Assembly: GCF_029369745.1 (NCBI RefSeq)
Contig: NZ_CP120210.1
Location: 5,394,001-5,458,000, forward strand
Source: Amycolatopsis sp. QT-25
GTDB lineage: Bacteria > Actinomycetota > Actinomycetes > Mycobacteriales > Pseudonocardiaceae
DNA length: 64,000 nucleotides
Direction of reading: 5' to 3'
The position numbers were made by a program, and so were the translations under genes. The first letter of the stretch is position 1, and every line of letters starts with the position of its first letter. Shown here in pieces: positions 27,655 to 36,140 of this stretch. The notes under the pieces were generated by a model, which worked only from the letters and a program-made list of their open reading frames with translations, did no database searches and was not told the origin of the DNA.

Positions 27655-27682
27655 TTGACATGCGACATTGCAAGGTTATAAC
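27655..27682 (+). promoter_or_regulatory. Near-consensus housekeeping promoter before LuxR gene 3
   Basis: TTGACA (27655-27660), 16-base spacer, TATAAC (27677-27682). Unusually close to the sigma-70 consensus for this GC-rich DNA. It would start transcription near 27690, leaving a leader of about 110 bases before the ATG at 27802. Confidence 0.8.
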
Positions 27683-27801
27683 TTCTAAGTAAAGCAAGAA
27701 CCACTCACATTGCGGATCGACCGCCCGCACACCCGACGGGCGGCGGCCGGTCCGCCCGGCCGCTTCAGGGTTTCCGAGCGCTTCGGAGGGGGACTTCGAT
27801 C

Positions 27802-28467
27802 ATGATTCACCGGGAGAGGCTCAGCAGGAGAACCGATCGCGTCAAAGTCGCCGTGCACGCGCCGGATCTACTGGCCGGGCTGGGCGCGACGAGCATCCTC
27901 GGCGCCGACGAACGGCTGGACGTGCTCGCCGAAACCGACCTCGGGCCTGCCGAAGTGATCGTGACGGTGGGGAATTCGATCGGCGACGGGGTCTTCACCT
28001 TCCTTCGCCAGGTTCGTGCCGCGTCGTCACTCCCGTCGCCGCCGAGATGCGTGATCGTCACCGACGATTTCCCGGTCCAGGTCCTGATGACGGCGATCGA
28101 ATGCGGCATGGCCGCCTTGCTGCCGCGGCGCGATCTCGACGGTGAGCATCTGGTGCGGACGATCCTCGCGGTCAGCCAGGGCGCCGGTGCGCTGCCGCCG
28201 CGCCTGCAGGGCACCCTGCTCTCCCAGCTCGATCGGATCCAGGAGGACCTGCTGGTCCCCCACGGTCTCGCGTTGTCCGGATTGTCCGACCGCGAACGGG
28301 AAGTGCTCCGCCTGCTGGCCGATGGCCATGGCACGGAGGAGATCGCGACCAAACTCGCCTATTCGGAGAGCACGGTGAAGAACGTGCTCCATCGGGTGAT
28401 GTCGCGCTACGGCCTGCACAACCGCACGCACGCCGTCGCTTTCGCGTTGCGCACCGGCTCGATCTGA
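27802..28467 (+). CDS. LuxR-type regulator with degenerate receiver-like domain (3 of 3)
   Basis: 221 residues. HTH: SDREREVLRLLADGHGTEEI and YSESTVKNVLHRVMSRYGLH. The receiver-like half has EVIVTVGNSIGDG where the phosphoacceptor should be, so no Asp is available. Same subfamily as the genes at 23247 and 23880 but with its own strong promoter at 27655. A dyad GTCCA-GAG-TGGAC (28473-28485) follows the stop. Confidence 0.9.
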   Translation: MIHRERLSRRTDRVKVAVHAPDLLAGLGATSILGADERLDVLAETDLGPAEVIVTVGNSIGDGVFTFLRQVRAASSLPSPPRCVIVTDDFPVQVLMTAIECGMAALLPRRDLDGEHLVRTILAVSQGAGALPPRLQGTLLSQLDRIQEDLLVPHGLALSGLSDREREVLRLLADGHGTEEIATKLAYSESTVKNVLHRVMSRYGLHNRTHAVAFALRTGSI

Positions 28468-28472
28468 AGTCC

Positions 28473-28485
28473 GTCCAGAGTGGAC
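28473..28485. repeat. Dyad GTCCA-GAG-TGGAC
   Basis: Five-base inverted repeat just after the LuxR stop. The same element with AAG as centre occurs at 37849-37861 upstream of the acyl-AMP ligase gene. Could be a recurrent operator or a dispersed motif. Confidence 0.4.
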
Positions 28486-28598
28486 ATGTTCTCCTCGCCC
28501 CTTTCAATTTATAGCGGACAGGCGGTTTGCGGCAAGGCCACGGTCATCCCGCAGTATTGCGCGCCGAGGCCGGAAAACGCAGATATGGGAGTCGCGAA

Positions 28599-28796
28599 GT
28601 GCGTGTTTTGCTGACGACGTGGGGATCACGCGGGGATGTCGAACCCGTGGTGGGAATCGCGATGGCGTTGCGGGGACTCGTCCGGAGGCGCGAGTGTGCG
28701 CGCCGCCGGACGAGGAATTCGTGACCTTGCTGAAGCGGGCAGGTGTGCCGTTGGTGCCGCTCGGCCCGACGGTGCGCTCAGCGTCCGTGATGCGGC
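28599..28796 (+). pseudogene. Relic of a vancomycin-type (GT1) glycosyltransferase, N-terminal part
   Basis: From GTG 28599 the sequence reads VRVLLTTWGSRGDVEPVVGI then AMALRG, the canonical N-terminus of GtfA/B-like glycosyltransferases. The frame breaks at about 28680. In the next frame it continues PEARVCAPPDEEFVTLLKRA and GVPLVPLGPTVRSAS, also canonical. A one-base loss in CTCG(G)TCC explains the break. Similarity ends near 28780 and the remaining 300 residues of the enzyme are absent, so it is a frameshifted and truncated relic. Confidence 0.85.
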
Positions 28797-28952
28797 GTGG
28801 GAACAGCCGACCGTGGACCGGCCGGATCAGCCGCGGCCGCACAGGGCGTGGTCGATCACCGCGTTCAGGGGACTGCCCTCCGGCTTTTCGGCGCGCCCCG
28901 ACGAGCCGAACAGGTCACCGCCGGGCTACGGCCACACGAGCGGATTCGCGTA

Positions 28953-29597
28953 TCAACGGGTCTTTCCCGGCACCACGAGGGCCAGCCGCGCCACCGGTGG
29001 CAGCGGCGGCTGCTCCGGTGCGGCGCGGAAGGACTGGATCACCAGCGCGGCGAACCGCCGGGACGCCGCGACCTGCGCGGCGGGCGAAGCGGCCTGGATC
29101 CCGTTGTTGGCCATGAGCATGAGGATCAGGTCGTCGAACACGAAGTCGGCGCGGAGTTCCCCGGTGTCCTTGGCCCGGCCCGCGAGTTCGGCGATCGCCC
29201 TGAGTGTGTAGTCGCGGTCGGCGGTGAAATCCACCGCCTTGGGAAAAGCCGACACGAAAGCCGCGGTGAAGCCCCTGTCGCGCGAGTGCAGCTCGCAAAG
29301 CTTCTCGAGCACGGAACACAAGCCGCGCCACGGATCCGGATCGGCGAGCCCCTCCTCGACGACGACGTGACACGTCCTCATCTGGTCGGTGAAGGCCTCC
29401 GTCGCCAGGATTTCCTTGGTCGGGAAGTGGCGGTACAAGGTGGCGGGACCGACTTCGGCGCGGCGCGCGACCTCCCGCATCGGCACGGTCAACCCTTCGG
29501 CGGCGAACAACTCGCGAGCCGCTTCGAGGATGCGTCCACGGTTGTCCAAGGCATCCGAGCGCGGGATCCGAGACAAACGATCGGTCACCACTCTCAC
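28953..29597 (-). CDS. TetR-family regulator
   Basis: 214 residues from GTG 29597 (GTG 29588 possible). HTH in TVPMREVARRAEVGPATLYR; the C-terminal half resembles the TetR SbtR-like ligand domain (ILMLMANNGIQ). Divergent from the quinone oxidoreductase gene across a 67-base gap, the standard arrangement for a repressor of that gene. Confidence 0.92.
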   Translation of the reverse strand: MRVVTDRLSRIPRSDALDNRGRILEAARELFAAEGLTVPMREVARRAEVGPATLYRHFPTKEILATEAFTDQMRTCHVVVEEGLADPDPWRGLCSVLEKLCELHSRDRGFTAAFVSAFPKAVDFTADRDYTLRAIAELAGRAKDTGELRADFVFDDLILMLMANNGIQAASPAAQVAASRRFAALVIQSFRAAPEQPPLPPVARLALVVPGKTR

Positions 29598-29664
29598 TTT
29601 AGCCGAAACGGACGGGGGCGTCCGTTAGCGTCGGCCACCGGTGATCAACGACCAGGAGACGAAG

Positions 29665-30621
29665 ATGCGAGCAGTGGAGATCCGGAAGTTCGGCGCCCCC
29701 GAGGGCCTTGCCGTGATCGACCTACCCTCCCCCGTTCCCGCCGCGGGCGAGGTGCTGATCAACGTGGAAGCGATCGGCGTCGGCGGCGTCGACACCGTGA
29801 TCCGGAGCGGGGCCCTCGCCGGTTTCGGCATCGAGGAAGGACATGTTCCCGGCAACGAGGTGGCGGGCACCGTCAGCGCGGTCGGCGCCGGGGTCGATCC
29901 GGCCTGGGCCGGGCGGCGTGTCTGGGCGGTCACCGGCGAGAGCGGCGGCTACGTCGAGCGAACCGCCCTTTCGGTGGAGAAGATCTTGCCCCTTCCCGAC
30001 GACCTGTCCGCCACGGACGCGGTGACGCTCGGGACCTCCGGCATGGTCGCCCATTTCGCGCTCGCCCACGCCCACTTCGCCGCCGGCGAGTCGGTGCTGG
30101 TGCGCGGGGCGGCGGGCGGCATCGGGATCATGACGGTGCAACTCGCGGCGGCCGGTGGTGCGAGCGCGGTCGCGGTCACGACGTCCTCGGCCGCACGCGG
30201 CGACCGCCTGCGCGAACTGGGCGCGACCCACGTGCTCGACCGTTCCGGTGACGGGGACGGCCCGGCGGGTTACGACGTGATCATCGACATCGTGTCCGGT
30301 GTGGACATGCCCTCCTTCTTCGACCGGCTGAATCCGAACGGCCGGCTGGTGCTCGTCGGTGTGGTGGCGGGCATGCCACCGGCGGACTTCGGCACGAAGC
30401 TGATGGCGACGTTCCGGAAGTCGCTCTCCTTCACGGCCTTCAGCGCGAATTCGATTCCGGAGGCGGATCAGCGGGTGGTCGAGGCGGCGCAGTTCGCCGC
30501 GGCGGTGCGCGGCGAACTGCGCCCGGTGGTGCACGAGGTGCTTCCGCTGGAGGAAGCCGTGCTGGCGCACCGGAAGATGGACGACGGTGAGGTGTTCGGC
30601 AGGATCGTGCTGACGCCGTAG
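29665..30621 (+). CDS. NADP-dependent zinc-less MDR oxidoreductase (quinone oxidoreductase type)
   Basis: 318 residues from ATG 29665 with CAGGAGACG upstream. GroES-like domain (MRAVEIRKFGAPEGLAVIDL; HVPGNEVAGTVSAVG) and Rossmann domain with VLVRGAAGGIGIMTVQLAAA. No catalytic or structural zinc cysteines, so a Qor-type enzyme that reduces quinones or enones with NADPH. Probably controlled by the divergent TetR regulator. Confidence 0.92.
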   Translation: MRAVEIRKFGAPEGLAVIDLPSPVPAAGEVLINVEAIGVGGVDTVIRSGALAGFGIEEGHVPGNEVAGTVSAVGAGVDPAWAGRRVWAVTGESGGYVERTALSVEKILPLPDDLSATDAVTLGTSGMVAHFALAHAHFAAGESVLVRGAAGGIGIMTVQLAAAGGASAVAVTTSSAARGDRLRELGATHVLDRSGDGDGPAGYDVIIDIVSGVDMPSFFDRLNPNGRLVLVGVVAGMPPADFGTKLMATFRKSLSFTAFSANSIPEADQRVVEAAQFAAAVRGELRPVVHEVLPLEEAVLAHRKMDDGEVFGRIVLTP

Positions 30622-30622
30622 G

Positions 30623-30644
30623 CCGGTCCTTTGTGGAGGACCGG
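30623..30644 (+). terminator. Hairpin after the oxidoreductase gene
   Basis: Eight-base stem CCGGTCCT / AGGACCGG with a six-base loop, directly after the stop at 30619-30621. Confidence 0.7.
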
Positions 30645-30711
30645 GCGACAGTGTCACCCGGTCAGTGCACTTTTCCCCATTACGGGCGCGCTCGCACTAG
30701 GCTGCCCACTC

Positions 30712-31791
30712 GTGCCCGATCCGATGAGCGAGGGAAGCGGCTTCACGGCTGTCGGCCTGCGGCCGCTCTCCGACGGCGAGGGCACCGGCGCGTACTGCGT
30801 GAACGACACCGGGACGATCGTGGGCGAGTCGGGGTCGCGGCCGGTGCGCTGGGATCGCGACGGAAACCCGGCCCTTTTGCCGATCCTCGACGGCTGTTCC
30901 GGTGGCCGGGCGGTCGGTGTCAACGCCGCGGGCGTCATCGCGGGCTCGCTGTCCCTCGGCGAGCACCTCCGGCCGGTGTGCTGGCGGCCCGACGGCCGGG
31001 TGCACGCACTCGAACTCGCCGCCGGAATGGTCTCCGGTACGGCGTGCCGGGTGAACGAACGCGGGTCGATACTGGGCAACGCGATGTGGCCGGGCCATCG
31101 CTGGCGGGCACTGCGGTGGGAACCCGGCGGCGAAGCGGTCGAGCTCGGCACCTTGCCGGGTGGAGGCGACACCCAGGGCCACGACCTGAACGGGCTGGAC
31201 GAGGTCGTCGGATCGGCCAAGACCGGCACGGGTGTCCGGACGGCGGTGCGCTGGACGCCCTCGGGGAAGATCGGCAAACTGCCTCCACCCCGCCGGGCGA
31301 CGGCCTGCGGTATCACCGATTCCGGCGCCATCCTCGGCGACGGGGTGGTGTGGAACCGCGACGGCGGCACCGTCTTGTTGGCCGGGGAACCGGGGTTCCG
31401 CGCGAGCCAGGTCGTCCGGATCACCGGACACGGTGTCGCGATCGGCTGGGGCGTCACCCCGGACCGGCACGGCACCTGCGCGCGCTGGGCTCCCGACGGA
31501 CTGCCCACCGTGCTCCGGCCCCTGCCCTCGGACCTCACCAGCGCGTGTTTCGACATCGACGACGCCGGGACGGTCGTCGGTGAATCCGGGTGCGAGGGAG
31601 CGGTGCGTCCGGTCGCCTGGGACGCCGACGCGACGCCGTTCCCGCTCCCGTCGCCTCGCGGCATCACGGCGATCGTGGCCCAGCACATCAACGCGAACGG
31701 CACCGTGATCATCGGCTACGGCTTCGCCGCGGACACCTCCACTTATCGCGGGATCGCCTGGCACCGCACCGCTGGAGGACTTCGGCGCTGA
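30712..31791 (+). CDS. HAF-repeat (extracellular-repeat) protein
   Basis: About 359 residues from GTG 30712 (ATG 30724 equally likely). Built of seven or so repeats of about 45 residues of the HAF type: NDTGTIVGES, NAAGVIAGSL, NERGSILGNA, NGLDEVVGSA, TDSGAILGDG, DDAGTVVGES, NANGTVIIGY, each followed by a W-containing strand. Such repeats are thought to fold as a beta-propeller. No signal peptide is evident from either start, which is odd for this mostly secreted family. Function unknown. Confidence 0.85.
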   Translation: MPDPMSEGSGFTAVGLRPLSDGEGTGAYCVNDTGTIVGESGSRPVRWDRDGNPALLPILDGCSGGRAVGVNAAGVIAGSLSLGEHLRPVCWRPDGRVHALELAAGMVSGTACRVNERGSILGNAMWPGHRWRALRWEPGGEAVELGTLPGGGDTQGHDLNGLDEVVGSAKTGTGVRTAVRWTPSGKIGKLPPPRRATACGITDSGAILGDGVVWNRDGGTVLLAGEPGFRASQVVRITGHGVAIGWGVTPDRHGTCARWAPDGLPTVLRPLPSDLTSACFDIDDAGTVVGESGCEGAVRPVAWDADATPFPLPSPRGITAIVAQHINANGTVIIGYGFAADTSTYRGIAWHRTAGGLRR

Positions 31792-31973
31792 AGGGATCTG
31801 GCCGGCCATCCAGGCGGACGCCGCACACGCCTGAGGTGTGGCGCGGAGGTCGTGAGGCCGGCCCGTGCCCGAGTATCCACAGCCGGTGCGCAGGTGGCGG
31901 GTTCGCGTGCCCGAACGGACGACACGCGTGCCCTCGCCTGACCTGGCGCCACGGGCACAGCGAGACGGCGGGG

Positions 31974-32375
31974 TCAGTCGCGCCAACGGTTGTTGAGGAA
32001 GGCATCGTCCTCGTCGTCCGCCGGTGCCGGGCGGGCGCGGGGAGCGCGCCGGGGGGTGTCGCGTCCCGCGCGGGCGGGTGGCTGCTCCGAAGCGAACGGA
32101 GCCGCCATGTCCACCGGATCCTCTTCGAACGCCGACCCGGCCCCCGGCTGCGCGTGCGACCGGTCGGTGCTCCAGCCGGACTTCGTCTTGCGCTGCCCCA
32201 GTTCCCGGCGGTGCTCGACATAGCGCTGGGCGGTTTGGACCTGTTTGGTCATGAACTCCTGCGCGCTGGCCTTGATCTCGCCGGCGCGCTGATCCCGCAG
32301 TGCCCGGCGCTCCGACTGCTCGCGAACGAGACCGTCCAGGGTCGCCTTCATACCGGCGGTGTCATCGGCGCTCAT
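31974..32375 (-). CDS. Small charged protein at the end of the ESX-like operon
   Basis: 133 residues from ATG 32375. Predicted helical N-terminal half (LVREQSERRALRDQRAGEIK; FMTKQVQTAQRYVEHRRELG) and a disordered Pro/Arg-rich tail ending DDEDDAFLNNRWRD. Family not recognised. 21 bases after the Gly-rich protein gene, so the last gene of its operon. Length and helical pattern could suit a chaperone or partner of the large protein (inference). Confidence 0.75.
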   Translation of the reverse strand: MSADDTAGMKATLDGLVREQSERRALRDQRAGEIKASAQEFMTKQVQTAQRYVEHRRELGQRKTKSGWSTDRSHAQPGAGSAFEEDPVDMAAPFASEQPPARAGRDTPRRAPRARPAPADDEDDAFLNNRWRD

Positions 32376-32395
32376 CTGTTCTCCCCTGCCCCGGT

Positions 32396-35300
32396 TCACC
32401 GCTTACGGGTGACCGACTGATCCTCGTCGTCCAGCAGCGAGCCGGTGATCCGGCCGGTGGGTTCGTTGATCTGGTCGAAGACCTCGCCCTCGATCCGGTA
32501 CGCGCGGTTGCTCCGTTCCTGGTCCCCGCCACCTTGCCCACCGGCTCCGCCCGCGCCCATGCCACCCATCGGCGGCATCGCGCCGCCACCGAACGACTGG
32601 CCCGCCGGTCCGCCCATCGGAGCCGACGGCACACCCGAGGCCACGGGCTGCGGCTGAGGGGTCGCGCCACCGCCGGTGTGCAGGCCCTCGGACAACGACT
32701 GGCCTGTCGCGGGGCTCGCGGTTTCGAAAGGCAGGGAAGGCGTCCCAGGCGACGAGGCGCCGCCACCGAAACCACCGCCGGCACCGCCGCCGCCGGCACC
32801 GCCGCCGCTGACTTCACCGACGTCACCGGCGGCGATGCCGTCGGGAATCGTTCCGCCGCCACCGTGGTGCGGGGTGAACGACGCCGTACGGGGCTCGGGC
32901 TGCACCGTGCCGCTGGCGGGAGTGAGCGGTTGCGCGGCCTTGTCCGCGAGGGATTTCTCCTCGCCGAGCGTGTACGTGGTGGGCTCGCCGGTGCCGTCGT
33001 CGACCGTGACGACCGTCGGCCCGGACGGTCCGTCGGGACGTTCGGCGGTGATCTTCACCTCGCCGTCCTGGAGGTGGATCTTGCCGTCCGGGCCCGGACG
33101 GTGGACGTCGTCCTTGTCCGAGCCGGGAGTGGAGCCCAGCTTGGACTCGTCGCCGCCGCCGGTCCAGTCGAGCTTGAAGTCCTTGGCGGGCCCGGAACCG
33201 TCGCCGACCTTGATCTCCATCTCGCCGTCTTCGTCCGGCTCGGTCATCTCGAAGGTCGTATCGCCCTGCTTGACCTTGAGAGTTTCGCGTTCGCCGTCCT
33301 CGGCCTTGTCGCCGTCCTCGCCGGGCTTGCCGTCGGTCAGCTTGTCGCCGTCTCCACCGGACAGTTCGTCGTCGAGCTTGTCCAAGGCGTCGGAGGCCTT
33401 CTTCTTCGCCTCGTCGGCGGCCTTCTCGTCAGCCGATTTGGCATCAGCGTCCTTGGTGTCCTTGGTGTCCTTGGCGTCCGGGGAATCGGTGTCACCCAGG
33501 CCGCCGGGGGCGTCGCCCATCTTGTTCAGGGCGTCGGACGCCTGCTTCTTCGCTTCTTCAGTGGCCCTCTCGGCAGCGGCCTTGGCCTCGGCCGCGGCGT
33601 CCGTGTTGCCCCCACCGCCACCGGGGCCACCACCGGTACCGCCACCAGGACCGGAGCCGCCGGAGCCGCCGAGGTCGGCACCGGCAGGGCCGTCACCCAG
33701 CTTGCCCAGCGCTTCGGAAGCCTGCTTCTTCGCGTTTTCGGCCGCCGCGGCGGCCTGCTTCTTCGCCTCTTCGGCCGCGGCCTTCTGCTCGTCGCCGTTC
33801 GACGCCGACGGAGTCGAGCCCGAGGGCGACGTCTGGTCCTTGTTCGCCTCCGGACCACCGCCGGGGCCGCCTCCGGGGCCTCCGCCGGTTCCGCCCGCGC
33901 CGCCCTCCGGAATGTTCACCTCGGGGACCGGCGGCGGCTTGGCCTGACCACCCGGCCCGGAACCGCCCGGCCCCGAGCCGCCACCCGGACCGCTGCCCGA
34001 GCCGCCTTCCGGACCACCACCAGGGCCACCAGGGCTGCCACCCGGTCCACCGCCGGGCCCGCCACCGGTACCAGGCCCGCCCCCGGTACCCGGCCCACTG
34101 CCAGGACCACCCCCGGTGAAGTCCGGGCCGTTACCCGGCCCGCCGCCGGGTCCACCACCCGTGCCGGGCCCACCACCGGTACCCGGCCCACTGCCAGGAC
34201 CACCCCCGGTGAAGTCCGGGCCGTTACCCGGCCCGCCGCCGGGCCCACCACCCGTGCCGGGCCCACCACCGGTACCCGGGCCACCACCGGTACCGTCGCC
34301 AGGACCTCCTCCCGGACCACCCGGCCCACCGGTGAAGTCCGGGCCATTGCCACCGGGACCGCCACCCGTGCCACCGGAACCGCCCGCGCCGCCCTTGTCC
34401 CCCGCGCCTTCGAACTCGTTCTTGACCTTGCCCATCACCTTGTCGAGTTCGTCGTAGGCCTGGTTGACGAAATCCTTGGTTTCCTTGCAGGACTTGGCGA
34501 AGCCCTCGTAGATGACGGTCCACATCTCGGGGATGAACTGCCGCTGGATCCACTGCTTGGCGAGGTTCTGGCCCGCCTTCTTGAACTCGTCGTCGTCGCA
34601 GCAGCCGTCGTTGTTCAGCTGCTGGACCAGATTGGAGCCGAAGTTGACGTCCATCCAGCCCGCGATCTCGCCGAGATCCTCCGCACCGCTCTTCTCACCG
34701 GCGGCGATGGCGACGACCTTCTGCGCCATCGGGAAGTCCGCTTTGCCGACGATCTCCTTGTAGAGATCGATCACCGTGTCGGCCTTGCCCTTGCACAGTT
34801 TGAACACCGTCGCGCTGGTGTGCAGTGTCGCTTCGCTCGCGTCGTTCAGCGTCTGCGAAAGTTTCTTGGCCTTGGGGAGGATCTTCTCGTTGTAGTTCTC
34901 CGACGAGGCGTCCGCGGCCTCGCCGGTCCACGTCCGGTAAAGGGTGTTCAGCTGGGAACCGGTGTCATCGATGGTCTTCTGGACGGTCTTCGAACCGGTT
35001 TTGAAGTGGGCGGCGTCGTCGACGAAGTTCTTGAAGCTGATACCGCGCTGCTCGTCGAACGGCTTCTTGATGTCCTTCTCGAAATCGAGCGCGCGGGTGT
35101 TGCCCCGGCAGTCTTCCGGGAGCTTCCCCAGCAGGGTGCCGAAGGTTTCGAAGACCTTGAGCGCGGGCGCGGCGGCGTCGAAGATCTCGTCCGACGTCTT
35201 GGTCCCCGCGCCCTCGGCGGTGGGTTCCTTGGTGGCGTCGAGTTTCTTGTTGCCCTCGTCGACGGCCTTCGTCTCCGCCTTCCGGTTGAAACTGGCCTGA

Positions 35301-35560
35301 TCGCCCGCGCCCTTCGCGCCGTTGTAGACTTTGTCGAGGTCGTCGTCGTAGGGCAGGAACGGAAGCGCGTTGTAGGACGCCGCGTATTTCTCGGCCTCCT
35401 TGCGCTTCTGTTTGATCTCCTCCGGCTCCTGGTCCGCCCACGGCGGGGGCGCCGGATGCGTCCGCATCCACGAGCCGATGAGCTGGGTCTTCTTCTCGGC
35501 GGGGACCGCCGGGTCGTCGAGGACGGCCTTGACGTCGGTCCAGGTGGTTTCGGTGGCCAC
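32396..35560 (-). CDS. Large Gly/Pro-rich WXG100/PPE-like protein, probable type VII secretion substrate
   Basis: 1054 residues from GTG 35560, overlapping the stop of the EspC-like gene (TAGTG). Residues 1-385 are helical, with a WxG-type turn (TLYRTWTGEAADASSENYNE) and cysteines in DGCCDDDEF. Residues about 390-560 are almost pure Gly/Pro/Asn low complexity, including a tandem 30-residue unit with PGNGPDFTGG. Next come three helical blocks sharing KKQASEALGKLGD, KKQASDALNKMGD and KKKASDALDKLDD. A beta-rich segment follows (TTFEMTEPDEDGEMEIKVGD), then a Gly-rich C-terminus ending SLLDDEDQSVTRKR. No signal peptide. Export by an ESX system is inferred from the neighbours and the fold pattern. 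Confidence 0.85.
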   Translation of the reverse strand: MATETTWTDVKAVLDDPAVPAEKKTQLIGSWMRTHPAPPPWADQEPEEIKQKRKEAEKYAASYNALPFLPYDDDLDKVYNGAKGAGDQASFNRKAETKAVDEGNKKLDATKEPTAEGAGTKTSDEIFDAAAPALKVFETFGTLLGKLPEDCRGNTRALDFEKDIKKPFDEQRGISFKNFVDDAAHFKTGSKTVQKTIDDTGSQLNTLYRTWTGEAADASSENYNEKILPKAKKLSQTLNDASEATLHTSATVFKLCKGKADTVIDLYKEIVGKADFPMAQKVVAIAAGEKSGAEDLGEIAGWMDVNFGSNLVQQLNNDGCCDDDEFKKAGQNLAKQWIQRQFIPEMWTVIYEGFAKSCKETKDFVNQAYDELDKVMGKVKNEFEGAGDKGGAGGSGGTGGGPGGNGPDFTGGPGGPGGGPGDGTGGGPGTGGGPGTGGGPGGGPGNGPDFTGGGPGSGPGTGGGPGTGGGPGGGPGNGPDFTGGGPGSGPGTGGGPGTGGGPGGGPGGSPGGPGGGPEGGSGSGPGGGSGPGGSGPGGQAKPPPVPEVNIPEGGAGGTGGGPGGGPGGGPEANKDQTSPSGSTPSASNGDEQKAAAEEAKKQAAAAAENAKKQASEALGKLGDGPAGADLGGSGGSGPGGGTGGGPGGGGGNTDAAAEAKAAAERATEEAKKQASDALNKMGDAPGGLGDTDSPDAKDTKDTKDADAKSADEKAADEAKKKASDALDKLDDELSGGDGDKLTDGKPGEDGDKAEDGERETLKVKQGDTTFEMTEPDEDGEMEIKVGDGSGPAKDFKLDWTGGGDESKLGSTPGSDKDDVHRPGPDGKIHLQDGEVKITAERPDGPSGPTVVTVDDGTGEPTTYTLGEEKSLADKAAQPLTPASGTVQPEPRTASFTPHHGGGGTIPDGIAAGDVGEVSGGGAGGGGAGGGFGGGASSPGTPSLPFETASPATGQSLSEGLHTGGGATPQPQPVASGVPSAPMGGPAGQSFGGGAMPPMGGMGAGGAGGQGGGDQERSNRAYRIEGEVFDQINEPTGRITGSLLDDEDQSVTRKR
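34096..34290. repeat. 90-bp in-frame tandem repeat inside the Gly-rich gene
   Basis: Two near-identical 90-base units starting CACTGCCAGGACC at 34096 and 34186 (30 residues each, one visible base change), followed by further degenerate copies to about 34340. Being in-frame and nearly identical, they point to recent slippage or unequal crossing-over. Confidence 0.85.
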
Positions 35561-35871
35561 TAGCGCATCCCCGTCTTGGTGATCTTGTTCTTCTGCTCGT
35601 CCTCATTGGTGCCGTACGCGGTGCCCGCGGTGCCGAGGTTCGTGCCGAACGAGCCGAGCGTGGTGCTGTACCCCTGGACCGACGCCCACAACGCCGCCAC
35701 CCCGTCGGTGTACTTCTTCGCGTGGTCGCCGTGGGCCTGGCCGAAGCCGGCCGCGTTCACCGGTGTGCTCGACAGATCCGGATTGTCCTCGAGCAGCTGC
35801 TCGGTCAGCTTTCCGACGTTCTTCGACGCCGTTGAAAGCGCATCGGTCGCCGCGGTGAAGCCCCCGCTCAT
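35560..35871 (-). CDS. EspC-like ESX-secreted protein
   Basis: 103 residues, helical hairpin without signal peptide. N-terminus FTAATDALSTASKNVGKLTE; centre GFGQAHGDHAKKYTDGVAAL; LWASVQGYSTTLGSFGTNLG; then the tail YGTNEDEQKNKI. Matches the T7SS EspC-type pattern (Pfam-like T7SS_ESX_EspC) rather than classic WXG100. Lies between the acyl carrier protein gene and the Gly-rich protein, and its stop overlaps the start of the latter by one base. Confidence 0.82.
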   Translation of the reverse strand: MSGGFTAATDALSTASKNVGKLTEQLLEDNPDLSSTPVNAAGFGQAHGDHAKKYTDGVAALWASVQGYSTTLGSFGTNLGTAGTAYGTNEDEQKNKITKTGMR

Positions 35872-35876
35872 TCTGT

Positions 35877-36140
35877 TCAGCGCCTTTCGTCGGATCCGCC
35901 GGCCTTACCGCCGAGTGCCTCTGCGAGGACTTCGGCCACCGACCCGATGTCGGTGAACCGGTCCAGCTGGTCCAGATCAATGCTCACGTCGTGGTAGATC
36001 TCCAGCGCGGACAGGAGTTTTATCCGTCCCTTGGAGTCGATGCCCAGCTCTTCGAGTGGTGCGTCGGCCTCGATTTCGGCGGGATCGAGCCGAAAAGTCT
36101 CGCTGACGACCTTCACGACCTCCGCCCGGTGATCACCCAC
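35877..36140 (-). CDS. Acyl carrier protein (phosphopantetheine-binding)
   Basis: 87 residues from GTG 36140. ACP fold with attachment Ser in EELGIDSKGRIKLLSALE (GIDS motif). Its start lies inside the end of the acyl-AMP ligase gene (8-base overlap), so the pair is co-translated: the ligase would load a fatty acid onto this ACP. Five bases separate it from the EspC-like gene downstream. Confidence 0.92.
   Translation of the reverse strand: MGDHRAEVVKVVSETFRLDPAEIEADAPLEELGIDSKGRIKLLSALEIYHDVSIDLDQLDRFTDIGSVAEVLAEALGGKAGGSDERR

Noticed and set aside
28797..30251. 484-codon plus-strand frame
   Set aside because: Covers the TetR gene on the other strand and the oxidoreductase gene in another frame; no domain pattern of its own.
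32300..35563. 1087-codon plus-strand frame antisense to the Gly-rich protein gene
   Set aside because: Low-complexity mirror of the Gly/Pro codons; the minus-strand frame has coupled neighbours and sensible domains.
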